Shown here piece by piece: positions 53,466 through 63,994 of a stretch of 64,000 bases of DNA. Source of the stretch: Moheibacter lacus. Lineage in GTDB: Bacteria > Bacteroidota > Bacteroidia > Flavobacteriales > Weeksellaceae. Location of the stretch: NCBI RefSeq assembly GCF_014042165.1, contig NZ_JACDZE010000001.1:580595-644594 (forward strand), given 5' to 3'. The notes beneath the pieces are model-generated. The model was not told the DNA's origin, searched no databases, and was given only the letters and a program-made list of their open reading frames with translations. The stretch's first letter is position 1. Every line of letters begins with the position of its first letter. A program made the translations under genes and the position numbers.

Positions 53466-53572
53466 TCCGCCACGTCGGACGGAGGGTTAGGTTCAAAGTT
53501 TAAGGTTTTCACCTTTATGAAAATTGTAAAACAATTCTCCAACTTGAAACTTTAAACGTGGAACGTTAAACT
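53466..53572. repeat. TCCGCC palindrome with two opposed heptamer arrays in the atpD-atpC gap
   Basis: TCCGCCACGTCGGA (53466-53479), then GGTTCAA, AGTTTAA, GGTTTTC (53490-53510), then five units in inverted orientation (53538-53572: TCCAACT, TGAAACT, TTAAACG, TGGAACG, TTAAACT). The two arrays face each other and could fold as a weak hairpin in the mRNA. Confidence 0.7.
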
Positions 53573-53574
53573 TT

Positions 53575-55104
<1,530 letters not shown>

Positions 55105-55117
55105 TTAAAATTTTGTG

Positions 55118-55125
55118 CAAATATA
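55118..55125 (-). promoter_or_regulatory. Probable atpDC -7 box
   Basis: TATATTTG on the minus strand, about 35 bp before the atpD ATG. Confidence 0.5.
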
Positions 55126-55283
55126 AGCCAATCAACTGATTCTTAACCTACGAATAATAAGATTTTTATCATTCTTTTAAACTTTATCAATTTCTTACAA
55201 ATGGTTCAGTATTTCAACTGCTTACAAAGTAAAATTTAAGAATTTTATTCCAAATTTCTTTTACTAAATTCAATTCGAACCAA

Positions 55284-55291
55284 TACATTTG
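55284..55291 (+). promoter_or_regulatory. Probable ribF -7 box
   Basis: TACATTTG ends 6 bp before the ribF ATG; a nearly leaderless mRNA is implied. Confidence 0.5.
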
Positions 55292-55297
55292 CCGTCG

Positions 55298-56224
55298 ATG
55301 AAGATTTTTCACCATATCGACGAATGTAAATACCTAAAAAATCCGGTGCTGACGCTTGGGATGTTTGACGGCATCCACATCGGCCATCAAGCCATCATCT
55401 CTCAACTCAACGAAATTGCAGAAAGAATAAATGGCGAAAGTGTCTTGTTAACATTTGAACCGCATCCCAGAGTGGTTTTGGGGAAAGGAGCTGATGATTT
55501 GATGCTGTTGACGACCTTAGATGAAAAAATCGAATTGCTCGAAAAATCAGGATTGAAAAATCTGATTTTTCATCCGTTTACACAGGAATTTGCAGATTTG
55601 AGTTCAGAGGAGTTTGTCAAAGAATTATTGGTGAACCAAATTGGCATCCACACCATTGTGATCGGTTACGATCATCATTTCGGAAAAAATCGTCAAGGAA
55701 ACTTTGAACAACTCAACGAACTTTCCAAAAAACACGGATTTCAAGTTGTAAAAATCTCAGAAGTAAAATCGGCCGAAAACCACATCAGTTCGACCCAAAT
55801 CCGAAATGCTTTGCTGGAAGGAAATATAGAATTTGCAAATTCCGGTTTGAAACGAAATTATTCGTTCAGCGGAAAAGTGATTCATGGCGATAAAATAGGA
55901 CGAACACTTGGTTTTCCTACGGCCAATTTGGAAATTGAACCCTACAAATTGATTCCCGGAAACGGCGTTTATGTCGTAAAAGTTATAATTAAAGACGAAA
56001 TTTTCAAAGGACTTCTAAACATCGGAACACGACCAACCGTTACGAATTCCAATGAAAAACGAGTGGAGGTCTATATTTTGGAATTTGATCAAAATATTTA
56101 TGACGAAATGATTACGGTGGAATTGCTTCATAAAATCAGGGACGATCAAAAATTTGATTCCATGGAAGAATTGGTCGATCAAATGAATGAGGATAAGAAA
56201 TTCGCTGAAAATTTTATGGTTTAA
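55298..56224 (+). CDS. ribF: Bifunctional riboflavin kinase/FAD synthetase
   Basis: 308 aa from the ATG at 55298 (a TTG three codons earlier rejected because it overlaps the -7 box). N-terminal adenylyltransferase with TLGMFDGIHIGHQAII (residues ~20-35) and ISSTQIRNALLEG (~165-177); C-terminal kinase with GRTLGFPTANLEI (~205-217) and LLNIGTRPTV (~245-254). It converts riboflavin to FMN and FAD. Confidence 0.95.
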   Translation: MKIFHHIDECKYLKNPVLTLGMFDGIHIGHQAIISQLNEIAERINGESVLLTFEPHPRVVLGKGADDLMLLTTLDEKIELLEKSGLKNLIFHPFTQEFADLSSEEFVKELLVNQIGIHTIVIGYDHHFGKNRQGNFEQLNELSKKHGFQVVKISEVKSAENHISSTQIRNALLEGNIEFANSGLKRNYSFSGKVIHGDKIGRTLGFPTANLEIEPYKLIPGNGVYVVKVIIKDEIFKGLLNIGTRPTVTNSNEKRVEVYILEFDQNIYDEMITVELLHKIRDDQKFDSMEELVDQMNEDKKFAENFMV

Positions 56225-56274
56225 ACCCATTATATATATTTTTCTTTTATAAATAATTTAAACTCTTTACAAAC

Positions 56275-56706
56275 ATGAACATGATAGATTGGTACAAAAA
56301 AGTTTTATTTGAAAATTATGCAAACTTCAGTGGTAGAGCGAGGCGAAGTGAATATTGGTATTTTACTTTAACCAATTTCATCATAACCCTAGTTCTTTAT
56401 ATCCCGATGGTTGCATCAATTGGATTATCTCAAAATCAAGAGCCGGGCGCCATGTTTTGGCTTTTATATGGAATATTAATGATTTATGGTTTGGCTACGT
56501 TCATACCATCTTTGGCTGTGGCAGTTCGCCGACTTCACGACATAGGAAAAAGTGGCTGGTATTTACTTTTTTACTTAATCCCACTTGTGGGTCCAATTCT
56601 TTTATTGGTTTGGTTTTTCACTGAAGGAGAAGGCAATACCAATCAATGGGGACCAGATCCAAAAGATATTTTTGGAAATATCCATGAAATTGGAAAGCCA
56701 AATTGA
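56275..56706 (+). CDS. DUF805 membrane protein
   Basis: 143 aa. DUF805 hallmarks: MIDWYKKVLFENYANFSGRA and RRSEYWYFTLTNFI, four membrane segments, VRRLHDIGKSGWYLLFYLIP (~residues 84-103) and a C-terminal GEGNTNQWGPDP. Function unknown, probably inner membrane. Ends in its own terminator. Confidence 0.9.
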   Translation: MNMIDWYKKVLFENYANFSGRARRSEYWYFTLTNFIITLVLYIPMVASIGLSQNQEPGAMFWLLYGILMIYGLATFIPSLAVAVRRLHDIGKSGWYLLFYLIPLVGPILLLVWFFTEGEGNTNQWGPDPKDIFGNIHEIGKPN

Positions 56707-56726
56707 TAAGCAACTTAAATATTACT

Positions 56727-56763
56727 AAAACCTTTATTGTAGAAAAATGATAAAGGTTTTTTT
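56727..56763 (+). terminator. Terminator of the DUF805 gene
   Basis: Stem AAAACCTTTAT / ATAAAGGTTTT (56727-56737 with 56750-56760), continuing into a T run. Confidence 0.82.
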
Positions 56764-56821
56764 ATATAATTTTTTGGTTCAAGATTTGCAGCAATGCGTT
56801 TGAATTTCAATTGTTTGAACT

Positions 56822-57511
56822 ATGAAAAGCAAATCCATCATTCTTTCTCTTTTATTTTCTGCTGTACTATTTTCCTGTTCCGATAAAAAAGATGAATCCG
56901 TTTCCGAGGAAATTCTTACGGAGACCGATTCCCTCGATTATGCAGAAGAACCGGAAACGGAAAATTCGGCGCTTGCCGATTTACAATCCAACGCTACTTT
57001 TAAAAATTGGCGCAAACATTATCAATCCACTGATCCATCTTTCTCCATGAACAATTTCAATTTGGAACAAACGCAAAAATTGGAAATGCAACCCGGAAGT
57101 GTAAAAGGAAATTTTGAAGCGGAATTTGACAAAACCTATGAACCTTTTCTAATCTACAATCCGTCTCGAACTTTTTATCTCGACATCGACAGTTACAATT
57201 GGTCAAAGGATGAAGAGGGCAATGCTCTATTTGAGGCAGATCAAGCGGTGAATATGGTAGATGTGAAAAAGAAAACAGTTCAACAAGTTGCCTTTTTCGG
57301 ACCATCTTATTGGGTGGAAGATGCTTTTTGGGTAAGTGATTCCATCTTTATTTTGTTGCAAAACAATGATGAAAATGTACCGGAAATTTCAACCTATAAT
57401 TTAAAGGACAATTCGGTTTTCTTATTTCAAAATGATGCGCCGATTCAAAAGTCGGATAGTTCGTATACAAAAATGCGATTGGCGAAAAAAGGCGTGAAAA
57501 TGATGCCTTAG
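56822..57511 (+). CDS. Putative lipoprotein, unknown function
   Basis: 229 aa. Lipoprotein signal MKSKSIILSLLFSAVLFS followed by Cys19, then an acidic linker (DKKDESVSEEILTETDSLDY). The C-terminal part is beta-rich with Trp and Phe (KTVQQVAFFGPSYWVEDAFW; SIFILLQNNDENVPEISTYN), which may be a propeller-like domain. I do not recognise a family. Confidence 0.72.
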   Translation: MKSKSIILSLLFSAVLFSCSDKKDESVSEEILTETDSLDYAEEPETENSALADLQSNATFKNWRKHYQSTDPSFSMNNFNLEQTQKLEMQPGSVKGNFEAEFDKTYEPFLIYNPSRTFYLDIDSYNWSKDEEGNALFEADQAVNMVDVKKKTVQQVAFFGPSYWVEDAFWVSDSIFILLQNNDENVPEISTYNLKDNSVFLFQNDAPIQKSDSSYTKMRLAKKGVKMMP

Positions 57512-57637
57512 GATTATTGAATTAGAATTTTGTCATGATTTTTGATTGTTTCACATCAAAAATACACGCAAAAATAATCTTGAGCTCCAACCAAGGCTAC
57601 CAACATATAACTCCTCCGGAGTATGTTTTTGATGAAA

Positions 57638-58795
57638 TTATTTAAATAATTCTCGTAATACTTGTTCTAATTTCAATTGATTGGGTTCTCCTCCACCACG
57701 CCATCTTTGGATAATTTTTCCATTTGGATCAATCAATATTTTTATCGGAATAACATTTACAAAATAATCCGATTTTACCGAACTTTGATTTTGCTCAATG
57801 GAAAATTGTCTCCAAGCCGAAAGTTCAAATTTTTCGATGGCATCTTTCCATTTCTGAACATTTTTATCTTCAGAAATTCCAATTATTTCTAATCCTTCTG
57901 ATTTGTATTTTTGATTCAATTCTTTGATATGGGGCATATCTTCCAAACAAGGTTTGCACCAGCTCGCCCAAAAATCCAATAACACATATTTCCCTCTGAA
58001 ATCTTCCAATTTCACTATTTCTTCATTTAAATCTTTCATTTCAAATTCGGGTGCCGGAACACCAACTTGACTTTTAGTGAAATTTTCTATTCCCAATTTT
58101 AATTCTTCCGATTTAGGAGAATTTTTGATTTCATCGTCCAAATTTTCAAAGGCCGATTTAATATCGTCGAAATAAATAGAACTTCCATTTCGAGTTAACG
58201 CATAATAAAGTTGTTCGGGCGCTAAATAGGATTTGGGATGAGATTTTGCAAACGCCAAACTTAATTTTCCCAATTCGAGCTTCAAGGAATCTGAAATCCT
58301 TTCATATTGATTGATTTCAGTTTGGAGAGTCTTTTTCTGTTCTGCCTCTTTTTCTGTTTCCTTGTTTTTGTAAAGTTCGCTGAGAATAGTATTGTTTTCA
58401 ACAATAAGATTTGATAACGGTATTTTTGATGCTCGTAATGATTGTCTCTCAGTTTCAGTTTTCACACCTTGAATTTTGACTGTACTTAAATCATCAAAGT
58501 CAAAATCAAACTCAATTTTCCCCGGCTCTATATAAAATGTGACAATATCTTTTTCAGAGTAGTAGAAATTACTATCCTTACTCAGATAAAAATTTATAGG
58601 TTCTTTAATTGAAATTGAATATTCAAATTTATTGTCTTGAATTTGAACCGAATCTTTTAATCCCGGGCCATCATAACCAACATATATATACTTACCATTA
58701 GCATCAGCAGAAGTATTTCCAATTATTGTTGATGCTTGTTGAGCCACTAAAAAATAACTCAAAAGCAAATTAATAAAAAGAAATAAAAACCTCAA
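57638..58795 (-). CDS. TlpA-type thiol-disulfide oxidoreductase
   Basis: 385 aa. Signal peptide MRFLFLFINLLLSYFLVAQ, an N-terminal DUF4369-like beta domain (~residues 25-130), a helical linker, then a TlpA/ResA thioredoxin domain with WASWCKPC (~residues 273-280) and a cis-Pro near VIPIKILID. Periplasmic reductant. The only start before an in-frame stop is TTG (58795), 10 bp after the subtilase gene stop, so translation is probably coupled. Confidence 0.85.
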   Translation of the reverse strand: MRFLFLFINLLLSYFLVAQQASTIIGNTSADANGKYIYVGYDGPGLKDSVQIQDNKFEYSISIKEPINFYLSKDSNFYYSEKDIVTFYIEPGKIEFDFDFDDLSTVKIQGVKTETERQSLRASKIPLSNLIVENNTILSELYKNKETEKEAEQKKTLQTEINQYERISDSLKLELGKLSLAFAKSHPKSYLAPEQLYYALTRNGSSIYFDDIKSAFENLDDEIKNSPKSEELKLGIENFTKSQVGVPAPEFEMKDLNEEIVKLEDFRGKYVLLDFWASWCKPCLEDMPHIKELNQKYKSEGLEIIGISEDKNVQKWKDAIEKFELSAWRQFSIEQNQSSVKSDYFVNVIPIKILIDPNGKIIQRWRGGGEPNQLKLEQVLRELFK

Positions 58796-58805
58796 TTCAA
58801 TAATA

Positions 58806-60416
58806 TTATTTCTTCACCAATTTCTGAACTTCCATTTTTCCATTCTCCAATTGGATTTTCAAGACATAAACGCCTTTTGGTAATTCTTGGATATTGATTT
58901 GGGAAGCGGAAGGATATTTTCGTACAATTTTCCCTTCCATGGAAATCAATTGAACTTGTTGAATCGCTCTGTCAGAATCAATATTTACGATTCCCGAAGT
59001 TGGATTCGGATAAATTACAACCGTTGCTTCAGCAACATCTGTTACGGACATCATACTTTCATAAGCTTCTCCGAAATCCGGGATTCCATATCCGAGTTGA
59101 TCAGTTGGATTTTCAAACAAATGTCCGGATTCTCTCACCTTTTGACGCATTTCAGTAGTAATGGTTTCCGGAAATGCTTGAATAAAACATGCCATGGCAC
59201 CCGCCATTATCGGCGATGAAAATGAAGTTCCACTAGCATCTTCAACCTCGCCATCGGGACGAATCACAGCTGCTCCCGAACCCAAAGCATCTACGTCGGG
59301 TTTGATACGTCCGTCATAGGTAGGTCCAAAAGATGAAAAACTGGCAGCTTGACCATTTTCACGAACCGCACCGATGGTAAACACATCCACACCATCTGCC
59401 GGAGCCGTAATATAATGCCAAGAATCATTTCCTGAATTTCCTGCTGAATTCACCACCATGATTCCTTTTTCGGCTGCAATTTGTGCTCCTCGGGTGATAA
59501 AGGTCGTTTGACCATCCATATCTTCATAGGTATAATCATAGCGTGGATCATCAAATTGACTATACCCCAATGAAGTATTGATTACATCTACGCCTATGCT
59601 ATCCGCTCTTTCTGCTGCTTCTATCCAATTGACTTCTTCGTCCGGCAATTCATGCGTATTGTTTTCTGTGATGAACAAATAAAAATCGGCATCGATGGCA
59701 GTTCCTACAAATTCGTTTTCCAAATAACCTCCGATTGTAGACAAAACAACCGTTCCATGCGTTCCTCGTCCATAAACTTGTTCGTTATCATCGATAAAAT
59801 TATAAACACCTTTAATCTGTCCATTGTCTCGGATATAAGCAAATCCTGATCTGGACTCCACACCCGGAAAACCGTTATCCATCACAGCGATGGTAATTCC
59901 ATCACCTGTAAATCCGAGGTTATGCAAGTATTCCAAATTCAATTGGGTTACTTGTGTTTCAGTTGCTCCATACACAAAATCCAAAATCCCGTTAGATTCT
60001 TGAGGAATTTCAGTCGGAAGATTGAATTTATCGGCAAGCGGAATCCCATCGGACATTTTAGAATCATCTTGAACAAAGGTTTCTACTTCCGAAACAAAAG
60101 ACAATCCTTCTGCTTGTGAAATTTGATTGGCGGTACACCAAGCAAAAACGCCATTGAACCATTTGGAAACGGCAATCGGATCGATCCCTAAAGCTTCCAC
60201 TTGCGTGACATAAGAAGCCTCTACCGGTACATCTTGTAAATTAAGGTCGATGTTATATTTATCTCTTCTATCGAGCGCTTTTTGGGAAAGCATCAAAAGA
60301 GGGTTGTCAAAATAGGTTTGGGAAGATGGTTTGTCGGAAAATTTAATCAGAACCAAATCTTGGGAAAAACTTAGACCGGCCAAAATTAAAAAGAATAAAG
60401 TAATAAATGATTTCAT
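58806..60416 (-). CDS. Secreted subtilisin-like serine protease with T9SS sorting domain
   Basis: 536 aa. Signal peptide (1-18), a propeptide-like region (~20-150), then the S8 triad: Asp in IAVMDNGFPG (~179), His in GRGTHGTVVLS (~220), Ser in ASGTSFSSPIMAGAM (~395-409). The C-terminal 75 residues (VVIYPNPTSGIVNIDS, then LPKGVYVLKIQ and a final KK) are a type A T9SS domain. It should be exported and anchored at the surface; likely operonic with the TlpA-like gene. Confidence 0.92.
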   Translation of the reverse strand: MKSFITLFFLILAGLSFSQDLVLIKFSDKPSSQTYFDNPLLMLSQKALDRRDKYNIDLNLQDVPVEASYVTQVEALGIDPIAVSKWFNGVFAWCTANQISQAEGLSFVSEVETFVQDDSKMSDGIPLADKFNLPTEIPQESNGILDFVYGATETQVTQLNLEYLHNLGFTGDGITIAVMDNGFPGVESRSGFAYIRDNGQIKGVYNFIDDNEQVYGRGTHGTVVLSTIGGYLENEFVGTAIDADFYLFITENNTHELPDEEVNWIEAAERADSIGVDVINTSLGYSQFDDPRYDYTYEDMDGQTTFITRGAQIAAEKGIMVVNSAGNSGNDSWHYITAPADGVDVFTIGAVRENGQAASFSSFGPTYDGRIKPDVDALGSGAAVIRPDGEVEDASGTSFSSPIMAGAMACFIQAFPETITTEMRQKVRESGHLFENPTDQLGYGIPDFGEAYESMMSVTDVAEATVVIYPNPTSGIVNIDSDRAIQQVQLISMEGKIVRKYPSASQINIQELPKGVYVLKIQLENGKMEVQKLVKK

Positions 60417-60470
60417 GTGTTAATGATTTGAAGACTGCAATTTAGGTAATTTTTAAAAGATTGACCTATA

Positions 60471-60509
60471 AAAAAAACACTTCAAATTCTATTCATCTGA
60501 AGTGTTTTT
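60471..60509 (-). terminator. gdhA terminator
   Basis: Stem AAAACACTTCA / TGAAGTGTTTT around a 13-nt loop, then a T run on the minus strand, ~20 bp past the gdhA stop. Confidence 0.8.
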
Positions 60510-60528
60510 CATATAATCTAATTTATAT

Positions 60529-61869
60529 TCAAACCACGCCTTGCGCCAGCATGGCATCCGCCACTTTTACAAATCCGGCGATATTAGCTCCTTTGACATA
60601 ATCGATGTAACCGTCTTCTTGTTTACCATATTTGGCACATTGTTCATGGATGTCGCCCATGATTTTGGTAAGTATTCTATCCACTTCATCTGCAGACCAT
60701 TCGATGCGCAAAGAGTTCTGCGACATCTCCAAGCCTGAAGTAGCAACTCCACCGGCGTTGGAAGCTTTTCCAGGAGAGAAAAGGACTTTATTTTGCTGAA
60801 ACCATTCCATTGCATCTGGAGTCGTTGGCATATTGGCTCCTTCTACTACACATTGTACACCATTTTCCACCAACATTTTTGCATCTTCTAGACGCAATTC
60901 GTTTTGAGTGGCACAAGGCATGGCGATATCCACTTTTTGCATCCATGGACTTTTTCCTTCAAAATAAGGAACACCATATTTTTCTGCATAAGGCTTTACC
61001 ACATCATTGTTGGTAGCACGCAATTCCAACATATACTCGATTTTCTCACCTGAAATACCGTCTTCGTCATAAATATGTCCATCAGGCCCTGAAAGTGTTA
61101 CAACCTTAGCGCCCAATTCCGCAGCTTTTGTCACAGCTCCCCAAGCTACATTCCCAAATCCGGAAACCGCAATTCTTTTCCCTTTTATTTCCTGACCTTG
61201 AGTAGCAAGCATAGCTTTTAAAAAGTAGACTGCTCCAAATCCGGTTGCTTGCGGGCGCAATAAAGATCCGCCCCATGACATTCCTTTTCCGGTAATCACA
61301 CCGGTAAATTCATTTTTCAATTTCTTGTACATCCCAAACATGTATCCGATCTCACGAGCTCCAACTCCTATATCACCTGCCGGCACGTCAGTATTGGGCC
61401 CGACGTGTCTGTATAATTCTTGCATAAAAGCATGACAAAAACGCATGATTTCGCCTTCAGATTTACCTCTTGGATCAAAATCTGAACCTCCTTTTGCACC
61501 ACCCATCGGAAGAGTAGTCAATGCATTTTTGAAAGTTTGTTCAAAAGCCAAAAATTTTAAGATGCTTAAATTTACGCTGGGATGGAATCGCAAACCTCCT
61601 TTATAGGGACCGATTGCTGAATTCATCTGGATTCTATATCCTCGGTTGACCTGAATCTGTCCTTTATCATCAACCCATGGCACACGAAAGGTTATCGTTC
61701 TTTCCGGCTCGGTCATGCGCAACAATAAATTTTGACCAAAATAAATATCTTTATCTACGATATACGGCAAAATCGTTTCTGCTACTTCTTTTACCGCTTG
61801 TAAAAATTCAGGCTCGTGCGGATTCCTCTTTTCCACATCTGCTATAAAATCATGAATGATTTGCTCCAT
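60529..61869 (-). CDS. gdhA: NADP-dependent glutamate dehydrogenase
   Basis: 446 aa, the hexameric ~450-aa type. The catalytic Lys lies in LPMGGAKGGSDFDPRGKSEG (~residues 120-139), followed by PAGDIGVGAREIGYMFG and GKGMSWGGSLLRPQATGFGA; the nucleotide site is VSGFGNVAWGAV. It aminates 2-oxoglutarate for ammonium assimilation. Confidence 0.96.
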   Translation of the reverse strand: MEQIIHDFIADVEKRNPHEPEFLQAVKEVAETILPYIVDKDIYFGQNLLLRMTEPERTITFRVPWVDDKGQIQVNRGYRIQMNSAIGPYKGGLRFHPSVNLSILKFLAFEQTFKNALTTLPMGGAKGGSDFDPRGKSEGEIMRFCHAFMQELYRHVGPNTDVPAGDIGVGAREIGYMFGMYKKLKNEFTGVITGKGMSWGGSLLRPQATGFGAVYFLKAMLATQGQEIKGKRIAVSGFGNVAWGAVTKAAELGAKVVTLSGPDGHIYDEDGISGEKIEYMLELRATNNDVVKPYAEKYGVPYFEGKSPWMQKVDIAMPCATQNELRLEDAKMLVENGVQCVVEGANMPTTPDAMEWFQQNKVLFSPGKASNAGGVATSGLEMSQNSLRIEWSADEVDRILTKIMGDIHEQCAKYGKQEDGYIDYVKGANIAGFVKVADAMLAQGVV

Positions 61870-61891
61870 ATTGACTCTTGTTTGTTTTCAA

Positions 61892-61899
61892 CAAATTTA
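61892..61899 (-). promoter_or_regulatory. Probable gdhA -7 box
   Basis: TAAATTTG on the minus strand, 22 bp before the gdhA ATG. Confidence 0.5.
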
Positions 61900-61938
61900 T
61901 ATTTTTCTGAATTTTTACAAATGAATTTTTATTTTTTT

Positions 61939-63027
61939 TTAATTTAAACCATAAATTTTTCCTGAAAAAGCTTGAACCACGCCTTTTAATTCTAAATTCA
62001 ACAAAGTAGAATTGAGCTTAAAAACCGGGATTTGAAGGTAATTCGCCATGAAATCGATCTGTTGATTTCCATTGGCTTTTAGGAATTCATAAATCAATTT
62101 TTCTTCGGGTTCCAATTCGACAAACAACTGAGTTTGAATCGGTTTGGGTTTCGCTTTCACATTAAAATACCGCAAAACATCTTCAGCTCCTCTGACCATC
62201 ACAGCTTGATTGCTCTGAATCAACTCATTACAACCCAAACTGAATTTATCCTGCACCCTTCCCGGAACAGCAAAAACTTCACGGTTATAGGAATTAGCAA
62301 ATTGCGCAGTCGCCAAAGCACCGCCTCTTACATCTGATTCTACAACGATTACAGCATCACATAGACCGGCGATGATCCGGTTTCTCAAAATAAAATTAAT
62401 GGGTTCGGCATTGTGAAATGAAGAATATTCAGAAAGCAAAGCGCCGTTTTTAACGATTTCTTTTGCTTCTTTTTTATGCGCCGATGGCGAAATCCGATTT
62501 AAACCATGTGCCAATACCCCTAAATTGGGGATTTGATGTTTGATACAATTCCGATGTGCTTCTATGTCGCAACCAAATGCCAAACCGCTGACAATTGCGA
62601 TGTTTTGACCTGCTATATTTTCAATGAATTCTTCGATGAATTTTTTACCATAAACCGTCATTTTACGCGTTCCAACAATACCGATCATCAATTTTTCTTT
62701 CCAACCATAATTTCCTTTTTTAAATAAAATCAAAGGCGATTCTGTGCAGTTTTTTAATTTTTCGGGATAATTTTCAGTATCAAAACCCAATATTTCGATT
62801 TCATGTTTGGAACAAAAATCCATTTCTTTCTGTACCAAATCCAATAATTCTTGAGATTGGAAATAAGAGATGAACTCTTTACGTCCTCTGAAAATTTCTT
62901 TTAATTCTTTTTCAGAAAGATCCCACAGCGTTTTTGGATCAATCGTCTTCATGATTTTACGCTGATTGACAGGGCCTAAACCAGGAATATAAGTCAAGGC
63001 CATTTGGTATAGTAGGTCAGAGTTCAT
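61939..63027 (-). CDS. dprA: DNA-processing protein DprA
   Basis: 362 aa. N-terminal helical region (~1-60), the Rossmann-like core with GIVGTRKMTVYGKKFI (~residues 115-130), SGLAFGCDIEAHR, LLSEYSSFHNAEPINFILRN and VVESDVRGGALATAQFAN, and a C-terminal winged helix (~300-362). DprA loads RecA on incoming single-stranded DNA. It is divergent from the next gene with a 79-bp gap. Confidence 0.95.
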   Translation of the reverse strand: MNSDLLYQMALTYIPGLGPVNQRKIMKTIDPKTLWDLSEKELKEIFRGRKEFISYFQSQELLDLVQKEMDFCSKHEIEILGFDTENYPEKLKNCTESPLILFKKGNYGWKEKLMIGIVGTRKMTVYGKKFIEEFIENIAGQNIAIVSGLAFGCDIEAHRNCIKHQIPNLGVLAHGLNRISPSAHKKEAKEIVKNGALLSEYSSFHNAEPINFILRNRIIAGLCDAVIVVESDVRGGALATAQFANSYNREVFAVPGRVQDKFSLGCNELIQSNQAVMVRGAEDVLRYFNVKAKPKPIQTQLFVELEPEEKLIYEFLKANGNQQIDFMANYLQIPVFKLNSTLLNLELKGVVQAFSGKIYGLN

Positions 63028-63080
63028 GACTTAAATGTAGGGAAAGTTTATTAACAATTTATTTACCACAGGTGATTTTC

Positions 63081-63088
63081 TATATTTG
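63081..63088 (+). promoter_or_regulatory. Probable promoter of the HU-CCDC81/SPOR gene
   Basis: TATATTTG, 18 bp before the ATG. Confidence 0.5.
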
Positions 63089-63106
63089 TTTTTGTAATTT
63101 TGGATT

Positions 63107-63994
63107 ATGAATTTGGAAAAACACATCTCATTTTTATTGTACCGCCATGATTGTGTGGTCGTTCCGGAATTTGGGGCATTTATCACCCAAAAATCCAATT
63201 CGGCATATACACCGGAAACCGCTGTTTTCTCGCCTCCCTCTAAAAAAATCGCTTTCAATCCATCTTTGATTTTAAATGATGGGTTATTGGTTCAAGAATT
63301 GGCGCAATCTACAGGAATTTCTTTTGAAAAAGCAAAAGAAGAAATCGAAACAACGGTTCGGTTTTGGAAGAATCATTTGAACACCAATTCCAGCTTGGTT
63401 TTGGCTGAATTGGGAAATTTCACAAAAGATGAGACCGGACGATTAGAATTCGAGCCCAATGCTGAAAATTATCTATTGGAAGCATTTGGACTAGAAAGTA
63501 TCAGAGCCAAATACATATTACCGACAGAAAACAATCAAAGTTCATCGACCATTTGGTGGAAAGCCGCAGCTATGGTTCCTATTTTAATCGGTGGATTCCT
63601 TTATTTCGGGAAACCTCAGCCTGTCACTGATTACGTCAACCAACAATGGAGCGGTTTTGTTTCTCCTGTTTTCAACCCAAATACTGAAGCTGCAAAAGCC
63701 GTTGCTTCACCTATCAAAATAGTTGAATCGGAAGCGACAACTTATAAAGAAGAAGTTTTGACCGTTTACGATCACCAAGTCATTTCGGGTTCATTCCGAA
63801 AACTTGAAGAAGCAAATGCTCAAGTAGAAAAATTGCATGAACAGGGATTTACAGCCGCAAAAATGACACAGAAAAAAGGAAGTTATTATTATGTGGCTTT
63901 TAAAACATTTCCAACCAAAGATGAAGCGCAACAATACCGAAGAGAAATTGGGGAAGAATTCCCTGAAACTTGGGTTTTATCTCTGAAAGATTAA
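63107..63994 (+). CDS. HU-CCDC81 and SPOR domain protein
   Basis: 295 aa. N-terminal HU-CCDC81 repeats (LEKHISFLLYRHDCVVVPEF; AFITQKSNSAYTPETAVFSP; ~residues 1-130), one membrane segment (WKAAAMVPILIGGFLYFG, ~residues 148-165), a periplasmic linker, and a SPOR domain (HQVISGSFRKLEEANAQVEK; ~220-295). SPOR domains bind denuded peptidoglycan at division sites, so a role in cell division is likely. The last 6 bases of the window follow its stop. Confidence 0.9.
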   Translation: MNLEKHISFLLYRHDCVVVPEFGAFITQKSNSAYTPETAVFSPPSKKIAFNPSLILNDGLLVQELAQSTGISFEKAKEEIETTVRFWKNHLNTNSSLVLAELGNFTKDETGRLEFEPNAENYLLEAFGLESIRAKYILPTENNQSSSTIWWKAAAMVPILIGGFLYFGKPQPVTDYVNQQWSGFVSPVFNPNTEAAKAVASPIKIVESEATTYKEEVLTVYDHQVISGSFRKLEEANAQVEKLHEQGFTAAKMTQKKGSYYYVAFKTFPTKDEAQQYRREIGEEFPETWVLSLKD

